Shown: positions 8,415 to 16,427 of the stretch, one piece after another
Position numbering within the stretch: the stretch's first letter is position 1
How the letters are laid out: each line of letters starts with the position of its first letter
Source of the DNA: Methylotenera sp.
GTDB lineage: Bacteria; Pseudomonadota; Gammaproteobacteria; Burkholderiales; Methylophilaceae
DNA: 64,000 bases
Reading direction: 5' to 3'
NCBI GenBank assembly: GCA_014378845.1
Contig: JACMNB010000019.1
Location: forward strand, 35,358 to 99,357
Notes under the pieces: generated by a model
Database searches by the model: none
Told to the model about the DNA's origin: nothing
What the model saw: the letters and a program-made list of their open reading frames with translations, nothing else
Program-made: the position numbers and the translations under genes

Positions 8415-8906
8415 ATGTTAGAAACGACTAAACCCAAAAATGATGCACATACATTGTCTGCAAAGGCCAAAGATGCGACGGCGCTACTTAAGGCAGATCA
8501 TAAATTAGTTGCTGCTTTGTTTGCAGATTACGAGGCAACTAATTCAAACAGCAAGAAAAAACAATTAGTAGCGCAAATTTGCAAAGAATTATCGATTCAT
8601 GCGCAAGTAGAAGAAGAAATTTTTTATCCCGCAGTACAAAAGGCGTTAAAAGACCACGAAATGGTGCCAGAAGCAACGGTGGAACATGCAACCTTAAAAG
8701 ATTTAATCTCGCAGATAAAAGATGTTGAACCAGATGGAGATTTGTTTGACGCAAAAGTTAAAGTGTTAAGCGAGTACGTAACGCACCATGTTAAAGAAGA
8801 AGAAGGCGAAATGTTTCCTGAGGCAAAAAACACCAAGCTAGATTTGCTTGAATTGGGCGCGCAAATGGCTGAGCGTAAATTACAATTAGCTAGCAAATAT
8901 GCTTAA
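8415..8906 (+). CDS. Hemerythrin HHE-domain protein
   Basis: Cytoplasmic four-helix protein expected to bind a non-haem di-iron centre, with possible roles in oxygen or NO sensing or iron and redox stress. The His/Glu ligands are visible in order: LLKADHKLVAALFADYE, LSIHAQVEEEIFYPAV, EATVEHATLKDLI and YVTHHVKEEEGEMFPEA. This is the bacterial HHE pattern. At 163 residues it is a single-domain protein. The gene is followed by its own terminator. Confidence 0.92.
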   Translation: MLETTKPKNDAHTLSAKAKDATALLKADHKLVAALFADYEATNSNSKKKQLVAQICKELSIHAQVEEEIFYPAVQKALKDHEMVPEATVEHATLKDLISQIKDVEPDGDLFDAKVKVLSEYVTHHVKEEEGEMFPEAKNTKLDLLELGAQMAERKLQLASKYA

Positions 8907-8937
8907 CCAAAGCACCGATTGATTTTTCGTTTATAGA

Positions 8938-8970
8938 TTTGCACTCATTTATTGTTTAAATGAGTGCAAA
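8938..8970 (+). terminator. Terminator hairpin after the hemerythrin gene
   Basis: TTTGCACTCATTTA (8938-8951) pairs perfectly over 14 bp with TAAATGAGTGCAAA (8957-8970) around a 5-base loop, then TATTTTCT follows. The hairpin covers an upstream TTG at 8964, which argues that the next gene starts later, at ATG 8997. Confidence 0.8.
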
Positions 8971-8996
8971 TATTTTCTATTGGCTCGTACAACTTT

Positions 8997-9392
8997 ATGA
9001 ATTTTAAAGAACAATTTAGACACGTTGCTCATGATGTTGTGCTTGCTTTAAGCTCGCATTGGTCTTTTATCGTTTTTTTTGTAGTGATTTTTGGTTGGCT
9101 AATCATAGGTTATTTTGTTCATTTTACTGAAACATGGCAGTTAACATTGCACATTAGTTTAGCAATTATCACCTTTTTGATGGTGTTATTAATTCAACAT
9201 ATTCAACATCGTGAGACGCAATCAATGCATCTTAAATTAGATGAATTGTTAAGAGGTGTGGAAGGTTCCAGTAATGCGTATGTACATATTCAAGCGGAAC
9301 CGAGTCATGTGTTGGACAAATTACAAGCCGATTCTAAAGCAGCGCACTATGATTCTTCAGTTGATTTGAATATTGAATCAGAGGGTAGCTAA
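8997..9392 (+). CDS. Low-affinity iron permease-like membrane protein
   Basis: A 131-residue protein resembling the low-affinity iron permease family (PF04120). It has a short amphipathic start MNFKEQFRHVAHD, two helices (FIVFFVVIFGWLIIGYF and LHISLAIITFLMVLLIQHIQ), then the family feature HRETQSMHLKLDELLRGVEG. The actual substrate of bacterial members is uncertain. ATG 8997 is chosen because the longer frame begins inside the upstream terminator hairpin. The neighbouring hemerythrin gene supports a link to iron or redox stress. Confidence 0.8.
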   Translation: MNFKEQFRHVAHDVVLALSSHWSFIVFFVVIFGWLIIGYFVHFTETWQLTLHISLAIITFLMVLLIQHIQHRETQSMHLKLDELLRGVEGSSNAYVHIQAEPSHVLDKLQADSKAAHYDSSVDLNIESEGS

Positions 9393-9444
9393 CGAGCGCT
9401 TCTACATCATTTAATCAGTTTTACTTTCATTTTAAGGGGTCAAA

Positions 9445-9638
9445 ATGCGTCAATATTTTATGACTCTATGTGCTGTGGTTGGCGTTTTTAATGATATGCA
9501 TATTACAACTATGCATAAACCAACTTGATCATATTAAAAGCTTGGCCAATTAGTTTAATTATTATTGATGTGGGCTGGGGAATTTTAATTACGATTGTGT
9601 CACCTTTGTCGGGATGCCTCATTTTTAATGCGGTTTAA
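9445..9638 (+). pseudogene. Possible degenerate small membrane-protein gene
   Basis: AAGGGG precedes ATG 9445, giving a 27-residue frame MRQYFMTLCAVVGVF... that stops at 9526-9528. In the same intergenic stretch, 9531-9638 reads ILKAWPISLIIIDVGWGI as a hydrophobic helix without a start codon. The two pieces may be remnants of one small two-helix protein. The rest of the 390-base gap between the iron-permease-like and DUF2171 genes shows nothing else. The evidence is weak; it could be a real 27-residue peptide followed by noise. Confidence 0.3.
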
Positions 9639-9785
9639 TGTTGTGAATTGCAAATTGTGAATTAAATGCCTGCTATGTTTGCTGCCGAACAGAAGCCGCT
9701 TGAAAACTAAAATATATTGCATAAACGCGTAGCAGTTTGAGGTAAAAACGCTCTTTTAATATCAATATTTTTTAAGGATTATAAT

Positions 9786-10022
9786 ATGCAAAGCAATCAA
9801 ATTCAGCCCGATATGCCAGTTGTCTGCTCACTAGGTGGACAGTTTGCCGAGGTAGACCATATGGAAGGTGAAGACAGCATTAAATTAAAGAGAGACAGCG
9901 AAGGCACCCATCACTATATTCCACTTAGTTGGGTAACTTCTGTTGAAAACGGACAAGTAAAAATAGATCGTCCTGGCGAACAAGCCATGCAAAAATGGTC
10001 TGAATCGCCAATGCACTCATAA
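9786..10022 (+). CDS. DUF2171 domain protein
   Basis: A 78-residue small soluble protein of the DUF2171 family. The hallmark pattern is clear: an N-terminal IQPDMPVVCSLGGQFAEVDH, then EDSIKLKRDSEGTHHYIPLSW and VTSVENGQVKIDR. The fold is PRC-barrel-like and no activity is known. AAGGATTATAATATG gives a good ribosome site. Such proteins are common in stress-resistance gene neighbourhoods, which fits the genes just upstream. Confidence 0.85.
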   Translation: MQSNQIQPDMPVVCSLGGQFAEVDHMEGEDSIKLKRDSEGTHHYIPLSWVTSVENGQVKIDRPGEQAMQKWSESPMHS

Positions 10023-10023
10023 A

Positions 10024-10083
10024 AATTGCGCTAAAGCATGGATAGATTGTTATTCTCAAATCTTGAAATGTTTTAAGCGCAAT
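10024..10083. terminator. Imperfect hairpin between convergent genes
   Basis: ATTGCGCTAAAGCAT at the left and ATGTTTTAAGCGCAAT at the right pair with one bulge and one G/T, enclosing about 29 bases. It fills the gap between the DUF2171 gene and the end of the convergent AsmA gene. There is no strong T run, so the terminator role is inferred mainly from position. Confidence 0.4.
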
Positions 10084-10092
10084 CGTAATTAA

Positions 10093-12165
10093 TTATTTCT
10101 TCATTAACTGTTTACAGCCTGCGGCGCGTTGTTTAGCTTGGGTAGTATCACCAGTATCTAATAAAGGTAATACCGCAATAAGCGGGTTAATCAGTGCAAG
10201 TAATGCAGCAGCGGCTAGCTTGATGCCTACTGGTTTCTTTTCTAGTGTTACATCAGGATTAGCAAAACTACCATTAACATGCAAAGGGGTGCGAATCGTC
10301 AGCGGGCTAAAATCTTTAGGTAAGGCCATTGCCCGTAAGTTAAGCGTTTCAGTTGCCAGCGACAGCGAACCATCTACCCAAAGCGTTGTGTCTGTGGTAT
10401 CTACCACCATGACCCGCGGCATTAATAGGCCATTTTTAGCTTGCAAATCTACCACTGCGCATTGTATTGGCAGCGCGTCATCGCCTTTGAATAGTACACC
10501 GATAGATTGCGCCACATCTAAACCCGCTACTTCAACACCCAAATGTGAAATTGCGCCTTGATTTAACTCACTACGAATGTTGCCATTTAGGCTGGCTAGT
10601 ATCTCTGATGTTGATTTTCCTTGGCCTTTTAAAGTGGCTTTACCATTTAATTTGCCCGATATATAGGGTGGCAAGCCATTGCCGCGCTTTTGTTTAATCC
10701 AACGCTCCAATCGCACACCATGCCACGCAAGGTTAGCATCCCATAAGGCTTTTGATCCACGCCCATCTAAACGCATGTCACCAGTTAATCGACCATCGGC
10801 TGTTGCTGTTTTAATATTTTTAATCGTGAGTATCGCATTACTCAACGTTAAGTGCGCTTGTAAAGGTTTAAACGGCTCTAGAAAGCTGGTTTTTAAATCT
10901 AAATATTGCATATCAATCGCCACATCGGCGTTCATTTTACGTAGTGATGCTAAATCGAAGGGACGTTTTGGTAATACTTTATTTGTTTTTTTATCATCCG
11001 CATTCGCCCCAAATGCAGGGCCTAAATCAGTAATCACTAACTTACCATGCAATTGGCCTTTTAATAGCGGCGTAGTTAACGATTTATCATAAGAAAAGCG
11101 GCCATTTAAACGGCTACCACCAATGGCCATTTGATTGATTTTAATGTTCCACATTGAATCTTGCTTTTCAATCGCCCCGTTGGAATTAAAAATGGCAGTA
11201 GTTGGCAAGGTAACGCCCATAAAGTCGCCCACCGCCGCCAAAGATGGGCCACTTAGATTAAAATTTCCTGCAAAATTGCTAGGCTGCATCAAATCCTCAG
11301 TTGTGCCTTTAAACTGTAAGCTAGCACGGCCGACGGTGGCATTTAATGTCATTGTAACGGGGATTTTGTTTGAGTTGACGATGTTTGAATTATTGTTAGG
11401 TAATGCGCCAGTGGATACCAGCTCAATTTTAAGTGGTAAGGCTTTAAATCGACCAGTTGCAGTGGCAGTTAACTGGCTAAAATTGCTAGCGAGCGAACCT
11501 GAAGTGCGCGTATTTGAAGTGGACGTACTTGAAGTAGGCAAACCTATCGCGTGCGAATTGCTGGCTAAAGTTAGCTTGGCTTCAATATTCGATTTTAACG
11601 GCACATCGATTATATGGATTAAGCCATTGGTGACCAGTAATTGATCAAAACTCGGAAATATTACTCGTTTTGTTTGTGCAGTAGGTTTGTTGCTAAATTG
11701 CCATGAAGCGCGGCCATCTGCCAAGCGCTCAATATAACTATCTAGTTTGAAAGCTTGCAAACGTTTGATATGCAATGGCTGCCCGCGATAAGCGCGCCAA
11801 ATGTCGATATAGCGTAATTTAAGCAAAATATTGTTGCCATCAACAAAGTAGGGCTTACTACTCCAAGCGGGTGCAGCAATGGTTAGCCTTGTTGTTTTTA
11901 AAGTAAGCCCACCTAAAAAAGTGACGCGAAATACGTTGGCTTTTGAATAGTTATGCTTATTTGCATCATTATTAAGCTGGGATTTAGATAGTTTGGCTGG
12001 CTCACTAACATCAAAACGAACTTGCCGATTCATCCAAGAAGTCAGTTGTTTTTCTAATGGTGCTGCTAAAAAAGGCCAGCCTGCGCGTTCGCATAAAGCA
12101 AGTCCTACAATTAAAGCGGCTATTAGCGCAGCAATAATGTTCCATTTATTTTGAGCGTAATTCAT
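10093..12165 (-). CDS. AsmA family protein
   Basis: A 690-residue envelope protein of the AsmA superfamily, whose members are bridge-like proteins implicated in phospholipid transport to the outer membrane. One N-terminal helix (IIAALIAALIVGLAL) anchors it in the inner membrane; the rest is periplasmic and beta-rich. The C-terminal AsmA features are visible: LNGNIRSELNQGAISHLGVE, QCAVVDLQAKNGLL and LSLATETLNLRAMALPKDF. A PLHVNGSFANPDVTLEKKP segment and a hydrophobic stretch lie near the end. It is monocistronic on its strand. Confidence 0.88.
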   Translation of the reverse strand: MNYAQNKWNIIAALIAALIVGLALCERAGWPFLAAPLEKQLTSWMNRQVRFDVSEPAKLSKSQLNNDANKHNYSKANVFRVTFLGGLTLKTTRLTIAAPAWSSKPYFVDGNNILLKLRYIDIWRAYRGQPLHIKRLQAFKLDSYIERLADGRASWQFSNKPTAQTKRVIFPSFDQLLVTNGLIHIIDVPLKSNIEAKLTLASNSHAIGLPTSSTSTSNTRTSGSLASNFSQLTATATGRFKALPLKIELVSTGALPNNNSNIVNSNKIPVTMTLNATVGRASLQFKGTTEDLMQPSNFAGNFNLSGPSLAAVGDFMGVTLPTTAIFNSNGAIEKQDSMWNIKINQMAIGGSRLNGRFSYDKSLTTPLLKGQLHGKLVITDLGPAFGANADDKKTNKVLPKRPFDLASLRKMNADVAIDMQYLDLKTSFLEPFKPLQAHLTLSNAILTIKNIKTATADGRLTGDMRLDGRGSKALWDANLAWHGVRLERWIKQKRGNGLPPYISGKLNGKATLKGQGKSTSEILASLNGNIRSELNQGAISHLGVEVAGLDVAQSIGVLFKGDDALPIQCAVVDLQAKNGLLMPRVMVVDTTDTTLWVDGSLSLATETLNLRAMALPKDFSPLTIRTPLHVNGSFANPDVTLEKKPVGIKLAAAALLALINPLIAVLPLLDTGDTTQAKQRAAGCKQLMKK

Positions 12166-12521
12166 CCGTTTTTGTTAAAGGCCTTCCTAGATTGTTTGGC
12201 TAATATGGCAACAATTGCATTAAGACTTTGGGTACACATCTAATTTGCACGGCAAACCATATCGTTTTCAAATTTCACGTTTGACTTTAAGGCATATGAA
12301 TCAATTAATCTGTGCGCAAGCGTACATATTAATTAACAAATCCAATCAATTTCTCATTATTTTTTGAAAATATTTTGGTAACTATGTGCGTTATCAGACG
12401 GACAAGCTTTTGCAAAAAATTTAATCTTCATTTAGGCACAAAGAGTGAAATAAAGCTTAAGTTTTAATGAATTTAAATAGCTTGAGCTAAAAAATTACTG
12501 ATTAATTATTTAGGATTTTTG
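12166..12521. repeat. Intergenic region with two short-repeat copies
   Basis: The 356-base gap between the divergent AsmA gene and the Cys-rich gene holds two copies of the short repeat family. At 12303-12333 AATTAATCTGT and ACATATTAATT form a hairpin around GCGCAAGCGT with one mismatch. At 12383-12403 ATGTGCGTTATCAGACGGA is a single-arm copy. No gene is visible here. Confidence 0.6.
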
Positions 12522-12845
12522 ATGCGATTAAACCCAATTGAATGTGATTTTGAGGCGCCAATATGCAACTCAGATTGCAGCATAGACCGCAACTTAGACT
12601 GCAACATACACCACCCATTAGCCTGCTTGGCAGAAACTGATTTGCTTGACGAAATCAATGCACTTTATTGCGATAAAGATCATAACAATGGCAAAGTGCC
12701 TGATAAAGGCGAATCGGACGAATCGGATGATTCGGGTAAGCCAATACCCAACCCAATGCCTGATGATTTGGATGAGCCTCTACAATTGAAACATCATCAT
12801 CAGCATTATTTTGGGCACCATTATATTTTGTATACCTGTTTATAA
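12522..12845 (+). CDS. Small Cys/Asp/His-rich protein upstream of an iron redox enzyme
   Basis: A 107-residue protein with ATG 12522 after TTAGGATT. It has seven Cys (residues 8, 15, 19, 27, 35, 50, 106), an acidic Asp/Glu/Pro-rich middle (about 60-85) and a His-rich tail with HHHQHYFGHH just before the C terminus. Residues 15-30 are four tetrapeptide repeats, C/R-x-x-D/H. There is no signal peptide and no recognised family. It ends 11 bases before a haem-oxygenase-like iron enzyme, so the two are probably co-expressed. It could be a metal-binding partner or a substrate peptide of that enzyme; this is inference. Confidence 0.6.
   Translation: MRLNPIECDFEAPICNSDCSIDRNLDCNIHHPLACLAETDLLDEINALYCDKDHNNGKVPDKGESDESDDSGKPIPNPMPDDLDEPLQLKHHHQHYFGHHYILYTCL
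12564..12611 (+). repeat. Four in-frame 12-bp tandem repeats
   Basis: TGCAACTCAGAT, TGCAGCATAGAC, CGCAACTTAGAC and TGCAACATACAC follow one another without gaps and encode CNSD, CSID, RNLD and CNIH. They lie inside the Cys/His-rich protein gene and account for three of its seven cysteines. Confidence 0.75.
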
Positions 12846-12856
12846 AAGGATTAAGT

Positions 12857-13786
12857 ATGCTTGAATCTACACTAGCACCGCCCGATATGCAGCCCAGTAG
12901 AGGTGGTATTTCTTTAGAGATGACGCCAAACAGAAAGTTACATTTGCAGTTATCGCAATTTAATCAACAGCGGTTAGCACCCAATTTTATTCATCATAAC
13001 TGGGCGGTAAAAGCGTTGCATGAGGTGCATATTTTAATTAAAGAGGGTGATTTTGTTGAGAGCCAGCGGCAACATGTGCAGCAATATTTGGTACACATGC
13101 CGCAAGATCCGGATGCGTTTATGCAATTTTTTAGCAATTTGAAAACTGAGGCGCCAGGCCAAGGCGATGCGCTTTTTCCTTGGTTAGCTTCACAAGCTAA
13201 TATGCAGCAGATGCGTTGGTTTTTGCAGCAAGAAGCCGCGGGCGAAGCCGGTTTTGATGACTTAGTTGCCATGACGCAAATCAAACTACCCGCAACAGCA
13301 AAACTAGAGATGGCGCGCAATTATTGGGACGAAATGGGCCGCGGCCATCAAAACTCGATGCACGGCTTAATGTTAGAAGGTACCGTCAAAGATTTAAACT
13401 TAACGCCAACCATTGAAGACACAGTTTGGGAATCGCTAGCTTTGGCCAATTTAATGGTGGCACTAGCCATCAACCGCCGATATGCTTATCAATCGATTGG
13501 GGCATTAGGTGCGGTAGAAATGACCGCGCCAACCAGAGTGGGTTATGTAAACGAAGGGCTTAAACGCTTAAATGTAGATTTTGAAGTCAGGAAATATTTT
13601 CAGTTGCATGCTACTTTAGATATTAAACACTCTGAAGCTTGGAATAAAGAGGTCATCTATTCCTTAATTAAATCTAACCCACAGACAGCCAAACCCATTG
13701 CCGAAGGTGCATTAATGCGCCTATGTGCTGGTGCAAAATGCTTTGAAATGTACCGCAAACATTTTGCGATTGATTTGCTGCATTAA
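12857..13786 (+). CDS. Iron-containing redox enzyme family protein (haem-oxygenase-like fold)
   Basis: A 309-residue all-helical protein matching the iron-containing redox enzyme (Haem_oxygenas_2, HDO-type) family. Candidate metal ligands follow the family layout: Glu126 and Glu130 in FLQQEAAGE, Glu159 in NYWDEMGRG, His169 in SMHGLML, Glu221 in GAVEMTAP, and His251, Asp255 and His258 in LHATLDIKHSE. Family members use a di-iron site for oxidative chemistry on amino acids, fatty acids or small molecules; the substrate here is unknown. AAAGGA precedes ATG 12857. It is coupled to the upstream Cys/His-rich gene. Confidence 0.8.
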   Translation: MLESTLAPPDMQPSRGGISLEMTPNRKLHLQLSQFNQQRLAPNFIHHNWAVKALHEVHILIKEGDFVESQRQHVQQYLVHMPQDPDAFMQFFSNLKTEAPGQGDALFPWLASQANMQQMRWFLQQEAAGEAGFDDLVAMTQIKLPATAKLEMARNYWDEMGRGHQNSMHGLMLEGTVKDLNLTPTIEDTVWESLALANLMVALAINRRYAYQSIGALGAVEMTAPTRVGYVNEGLKRLNVDFEVRKYFQLHATLDIKHSEAWNKEVIYSLIKSNPQTAKPIAEGALMRLCAGAKCFEMYRKHFAIDLLH

Positions 13787-13859
13787 GTTAAATTACTTAT
13801 ACCCTCGTAGCCGCAATTGCAGACGTACATATTTCAATTTGTATGGCTATGTCACTAGT

Positions 13860-15149
13860 TTAGTGCAGTATAGGCAGCTCATTCCAATTGCCCGTGTAAT
13901 TAGGGCTTTTAAAATTACGCCGCATTTTCCAATCTTTAGTTAAGCCTTCGCCGCCCAATATAATGGTGCCTTTTGCATATTTTCTGTTCAGTGCGTCCAT
14001 GGTTTCTATCAGTTTGGTTTTTTTAATATGATTGGCGTTGTAATCAAATAAATCACCTTGTTGACCGGCTTTTGGCACTAAACCCATTAACATGACACCT
14101 GCTTTTTGGTAATAAATGCCAGGTTTAAAAATGCGTTTAATTAACCACTGCGCAGCTTGATTAATCTGCATAGTGTTGTCAGTAGGAGACGGTAAGCCAA
14201 TAGTTAAGCTGCCACCGTAAAATTTAGCTTGATCAAATGGGCTATTTTGTGCAAATACATATACCGCATTGGCGTAAAGGCCTTTGGCCCGCATACGATC
14301 ACTCGCCATACTGGCGTGGTAGGCAATCGCCTGTTTAAGCGCTTGCAAATCGCTTACGCGCGCACCAAACGAGCGTGAAGACATCACTTGTTTTGCCTCT
14401 GGCAGCTTATCTTCCATCTCTAAAATGACTTGTCCATTCAGCTCATTGATTGTGCTTTCTAGCACTACGCCAAACTCATCACGTATACGCTTAGGGTCTG
14501 CACGTTTCAGTCGTAAAATATTGTGTACGCCTAATGCATTTAATTTAAGCTCAAGGCGTTTACCTATGCCCCACACTTTAGATACAGGTAGACTTTCCAT
14601 TATGTGGTCTAAATCGGTTGAATTCAGGGTGGTTAAGTCGCACACACCGTTAAACTTGTCTTGTTTTTTAGCGATATGATTAGCCAGCTTTGCCAACGTT
14701 TTGGTATGCCCAAACCCTACGCAAATAGGCAAACCAGTCCACCTTTTAACGGTATTTTTAATCTCAAGGCCATAGTCCGAATAATTGCGATTAATGCCGG
14801 TCATCTCTAAGAATGATTCATCAATTGAATACACCTCTTGGCGAAACGTAAATTGGCGCAAGGTTTGCATAAAGCGATTACTCATATTGCCATACAGCTC
14901 GTAATTACTGCTGAAGCAAATAACGCCTAAACGCTGTGCGTCTTTTTGTAACTCATGCCAAGGACGACACATATAGATTTCAAGTATTTCTTTCGCCTCC
15001 CTACTTTGCGCAATCACGCAGCCATCATTGTTTGAAAGTACCACAATTGGCTTGCCTTCAAGATCAGGCCTAAACACTTTTTCGCAGCTTGCATAAAAGC
15101 TATTCGCATCGCACAAGGCAAACACACGTTTAATAGGTGTTAATGCCAT
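13860..15149 (-). CDS. umuC: UmuC, Y-family translesion DNA polymerase (Pol V catalytic subunit)
   Basis: Catalytic subunit of error-prone DNA polymerase V. It begins [20 protein letters not shown], continues with [18 protein letters not shown], and carries the catalytic acidic motif [11 protein letters not shown] helix-hairpin-helix region ([17 protein letters not shown]) and the little-finger domain follow. The length of 429 residues fits E. coli UmuC (422). ATG 15149 is chosen because it aligns with the family start; the open frame runs further into umuD. The start overlaps the umuD stop by about 20 bases, giving translational coupling. Confidence 0.95.
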   Translation of the reverse strand: MALTPIKRVFALCDANSFYASCEKVFRPDLEGKPIVVLSNNDGCVIAQSREAKEILEIYMCRPWHELQKDAQRLGVICFSSNYELYGNMSNRFMQTLRQFTFRQEVYSIDESFLEMTGINRNYSDYGLEIKNTVKRWTGLPICVGFGHTKTLAKLANHIAKKQDKFNGVCDLTTLNSTDLDHIMESLPVSKVWGIGKRLELKLNALGVHNILRLKRADPKRIRDEFGVVLESTINELNGQVILEMEDKLPEAKQVMSSRSFGARVSDLQALKQAIAYHASMASDRMRAKGLYANAVYVFAQNSPFDQAKFYGGSLTIGLPSPTDNTMQINQAAQWLIKRIFKPGIYYQKAGVMLMGLVPKAGQQGDLFDYNANHIKKTKLIETMDALNRKYAKGTIILGGEGLTKDWKMRRNFKSPNYTGNWNELPILH

Positions 15150-15627
15150 GTTTAACCACCCCCCATATAACAAGCTCGTCATCGCCTTTAAACAATATTG
15201 GGCGATATTCTCTAAGGTTAGGATGTTCTGACCTAAGTTTGACGGTATTACCCTTGATGTAAAGCCGTTTCACAATGTATTTATCGCCATACCAAACCAC
15301 CACAATGCTGCCACTTTTAGCGTCTATATTTTTATCAACAATTGCAATCGTGCCAGGAAAAATGCCTGCTTTAATCATCGATTCACCATCGACTGGCATC
15401 ACAAAGGTAGAGGGCGGATTAGTCACGAATCTTTCATTCAAATCAAGCCTGCCGCCAAGCACACCAGTATCATCATCGATATAATCTTGGGCGGCAGAAG
15501 CCCACCTGGATTGGGCAGCCGAAACCTTACCGCCATACAAAGGTAGAGAAAAATGCGGTGGATGAAGGCTTGCCTTCAACGCATTGGCAGGCATGTTGAG
15601 GTTTACTAGTATGGGCATATCATTCAA
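15130..15627 (-). CDS. umuD: UmuD-like S24 peptidase subunit of Pol V
   Basis: Regulatory partner of UmuC with a LexA-type S24 serine peptidase domain. The catalytic Ser83 lies in [12 protein letters not shown] and the general-base Lys120 in [10 protein letters not shown], so the peptidase core looks intact. A self-cleavage site is not obvious: no Cys-Gly or Ala-Gly dipeptide occurs in the N-terminal 70 residues, where E. coli UmuD has Cys-Gly. At 165 residues it is longer than E. coli UmuD (139), mostly at the N terminus. It is first in the umuDC operon, divergent from a LexA-like gene. Confidence 0.92.
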   Translation of the reverse strand: MNDMPILVNLNMPANALKASLHPPHFSLPLYGGKVSAAQSRWASAAQDYIDDDTGVLGGRLDLNERFVTNPPSTFVMPVDGESMIKAGIFPGTIAIVDKNIDAKSGSIVVVWYGDKYIVKRLYIKGNTVKLRSEHPNLREYRPILFKGDDELVIWGVVKHGINTY

Positions 15628-15631
15628 AAAT

Positions 15632-15664
15632 GGGTTGACTAAGGGTTGACTAAGGGTTGACTGG
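15632..15664. repeat. Three 11-bp tandem repeats upstream of umuD
   Basis: GGGTTGACTAA at 15632 and 15643 and GGGTTGACTGG at 15654 lie head to tail, ending 4 bases before the umuD ATG when read on the minus strand. The 11-bp period is one helical turn, as expected for stacked protein-binding sites; they would also shape the umuD leader. Confidence 0.8.
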
Positions 15665-15690
15665 GCGTTGATTCAGTAAGATAATAGTTG

Positions 15691-15708
15691 CAAACGGACG
15701 TCCGTTTG
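15691..15708. promoter_or_regulatory. Perfect 18-bp palindrome, candidate operator of the LexA-like repressor
   Basis: CAAACGGACGTCCGTTTG is exactly self-complementary and lies in the 171-base gap between umuD and the divergent LexA-like gene. It differs from the E. coli LexA box (CTGT-N8-ACAG). Its position between a SOS-type cassette and a repressor gene makes it the best candidate operator; binding is inferred. Confidence 0.65.
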
Positions 15709-15724
15709 TATTAAGATATTATAC

Positions 15725-15786
15725 ATAAAAACTTAATAGATAAAATCTTTATATAAACTTAATATAATGTTTAATATAAAAACTTA
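15725..15786 (+). repeat. Three evenly spaced 11-bp direct repeats before the LexA-like gene
   Basis: ATAAAAACTTA at 15725-15735 and 15776-15786, and ATATAAACTTA at 15751-15761, start 26 and 25 bases apart in a very AT-rich leader. The last copy ends 12 bases before the LexA-like ATG at 15799. They may be a second operator set or promoter elements. Confidence 0.5.
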
Positions 15787-15798
15787 GGTAAAATAAAT

Positions 15799-16395
15799 AT
15801 GCTTGAATTTGATAATCAGCAAGAAAAAAGCCTAGAGCGCTTAGGAAAGCTTCGTGATTACTTTGCGCAGTACCATGCCCTGCCAAGTTATCGCTATATG
15901 CAAGACTTGTTAGGCATTAAATCGAAAGAGACGATTGGTAAATTGATTGCGCAATTAAAAGAAGAAAATTTTTTAGACGAGGCGCCTGATAAAAAATTAA
16001 TGCCAGGTAAACGGTTTTTTGAAGTGATTCAATCAAACAATAGTGTGCAAGCAGGGCAGCTAACGCAAATGTATAGCGAGGGCGGGGTTTACACCAACAT
16101 TCATAGTGAGTTGGTTAAAAAACCATCCATCACAGAAGTAATCCCCGTTAAAGGCAACTCAATGATTGATGAACATATTGCCGATGGTGATATGGTGGTA
16201 GTTGAAAAGCGCAGCTTTGCTAATATTGGGGATATTGTGGTGGCTATTATTAATGATGAGCAAACCATTAAATTTTTGGGCATAGAAAACAACCAGTTTG
16301 TTTTGATACCTGCCAATAAAAATTTTAAAACCATTCGACCAAAGCAGGATTTTCAAATTTTTGGTGTAGTTAAAGGCTTGTATAGAACCTACTGA
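15799..16395 (+). CDS. LexA-like S24-family transcriptional repressor
   Basis: A 198-residue protein with an N-terminal winged-helix DNA-binding region resembling LexA (RDYFAQYHALPSYRYMQDLL, then KSKETIGKLIAQLKEENFL) and a C-terminal S24 autopeptidase domain. The cleavage dipeptide Ala85-Gly86 is in SVQAGQLTQ, the catalytic Ser121 in VKGNSMIDEHIADGD and Lys158 in DEQTIKFLG. All parts needed for RecA-triggered self-cleavage are present. It faces umuDC across a palindrome and probably controls both. Whether it is the cell's only LexA or a local paralogue cannot be told from this window. Confidence 0.85.
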   Translation: MLEFDNQQEKSLERLGKLRDYFAQYHALPSYRYMQDLLGIKSKETIGKLIAQLKEENFLDEAPDKKLMPGKRFFEVIQSNNSVQAGQLTQMYSEGGVYTNIHSELVKKPSITEVIPVKGNSMIDEHIADGDMVVVEKRSFANIGDIVVAIINDEQTIKFLGIENNQFVLIPANKNFKTIRPKQDFQIFGVVKGLYRTY

Positions 16396-16427
16396 ATTAA
16401 TAAAATTTAAAGGGCATTTAAATAAAG

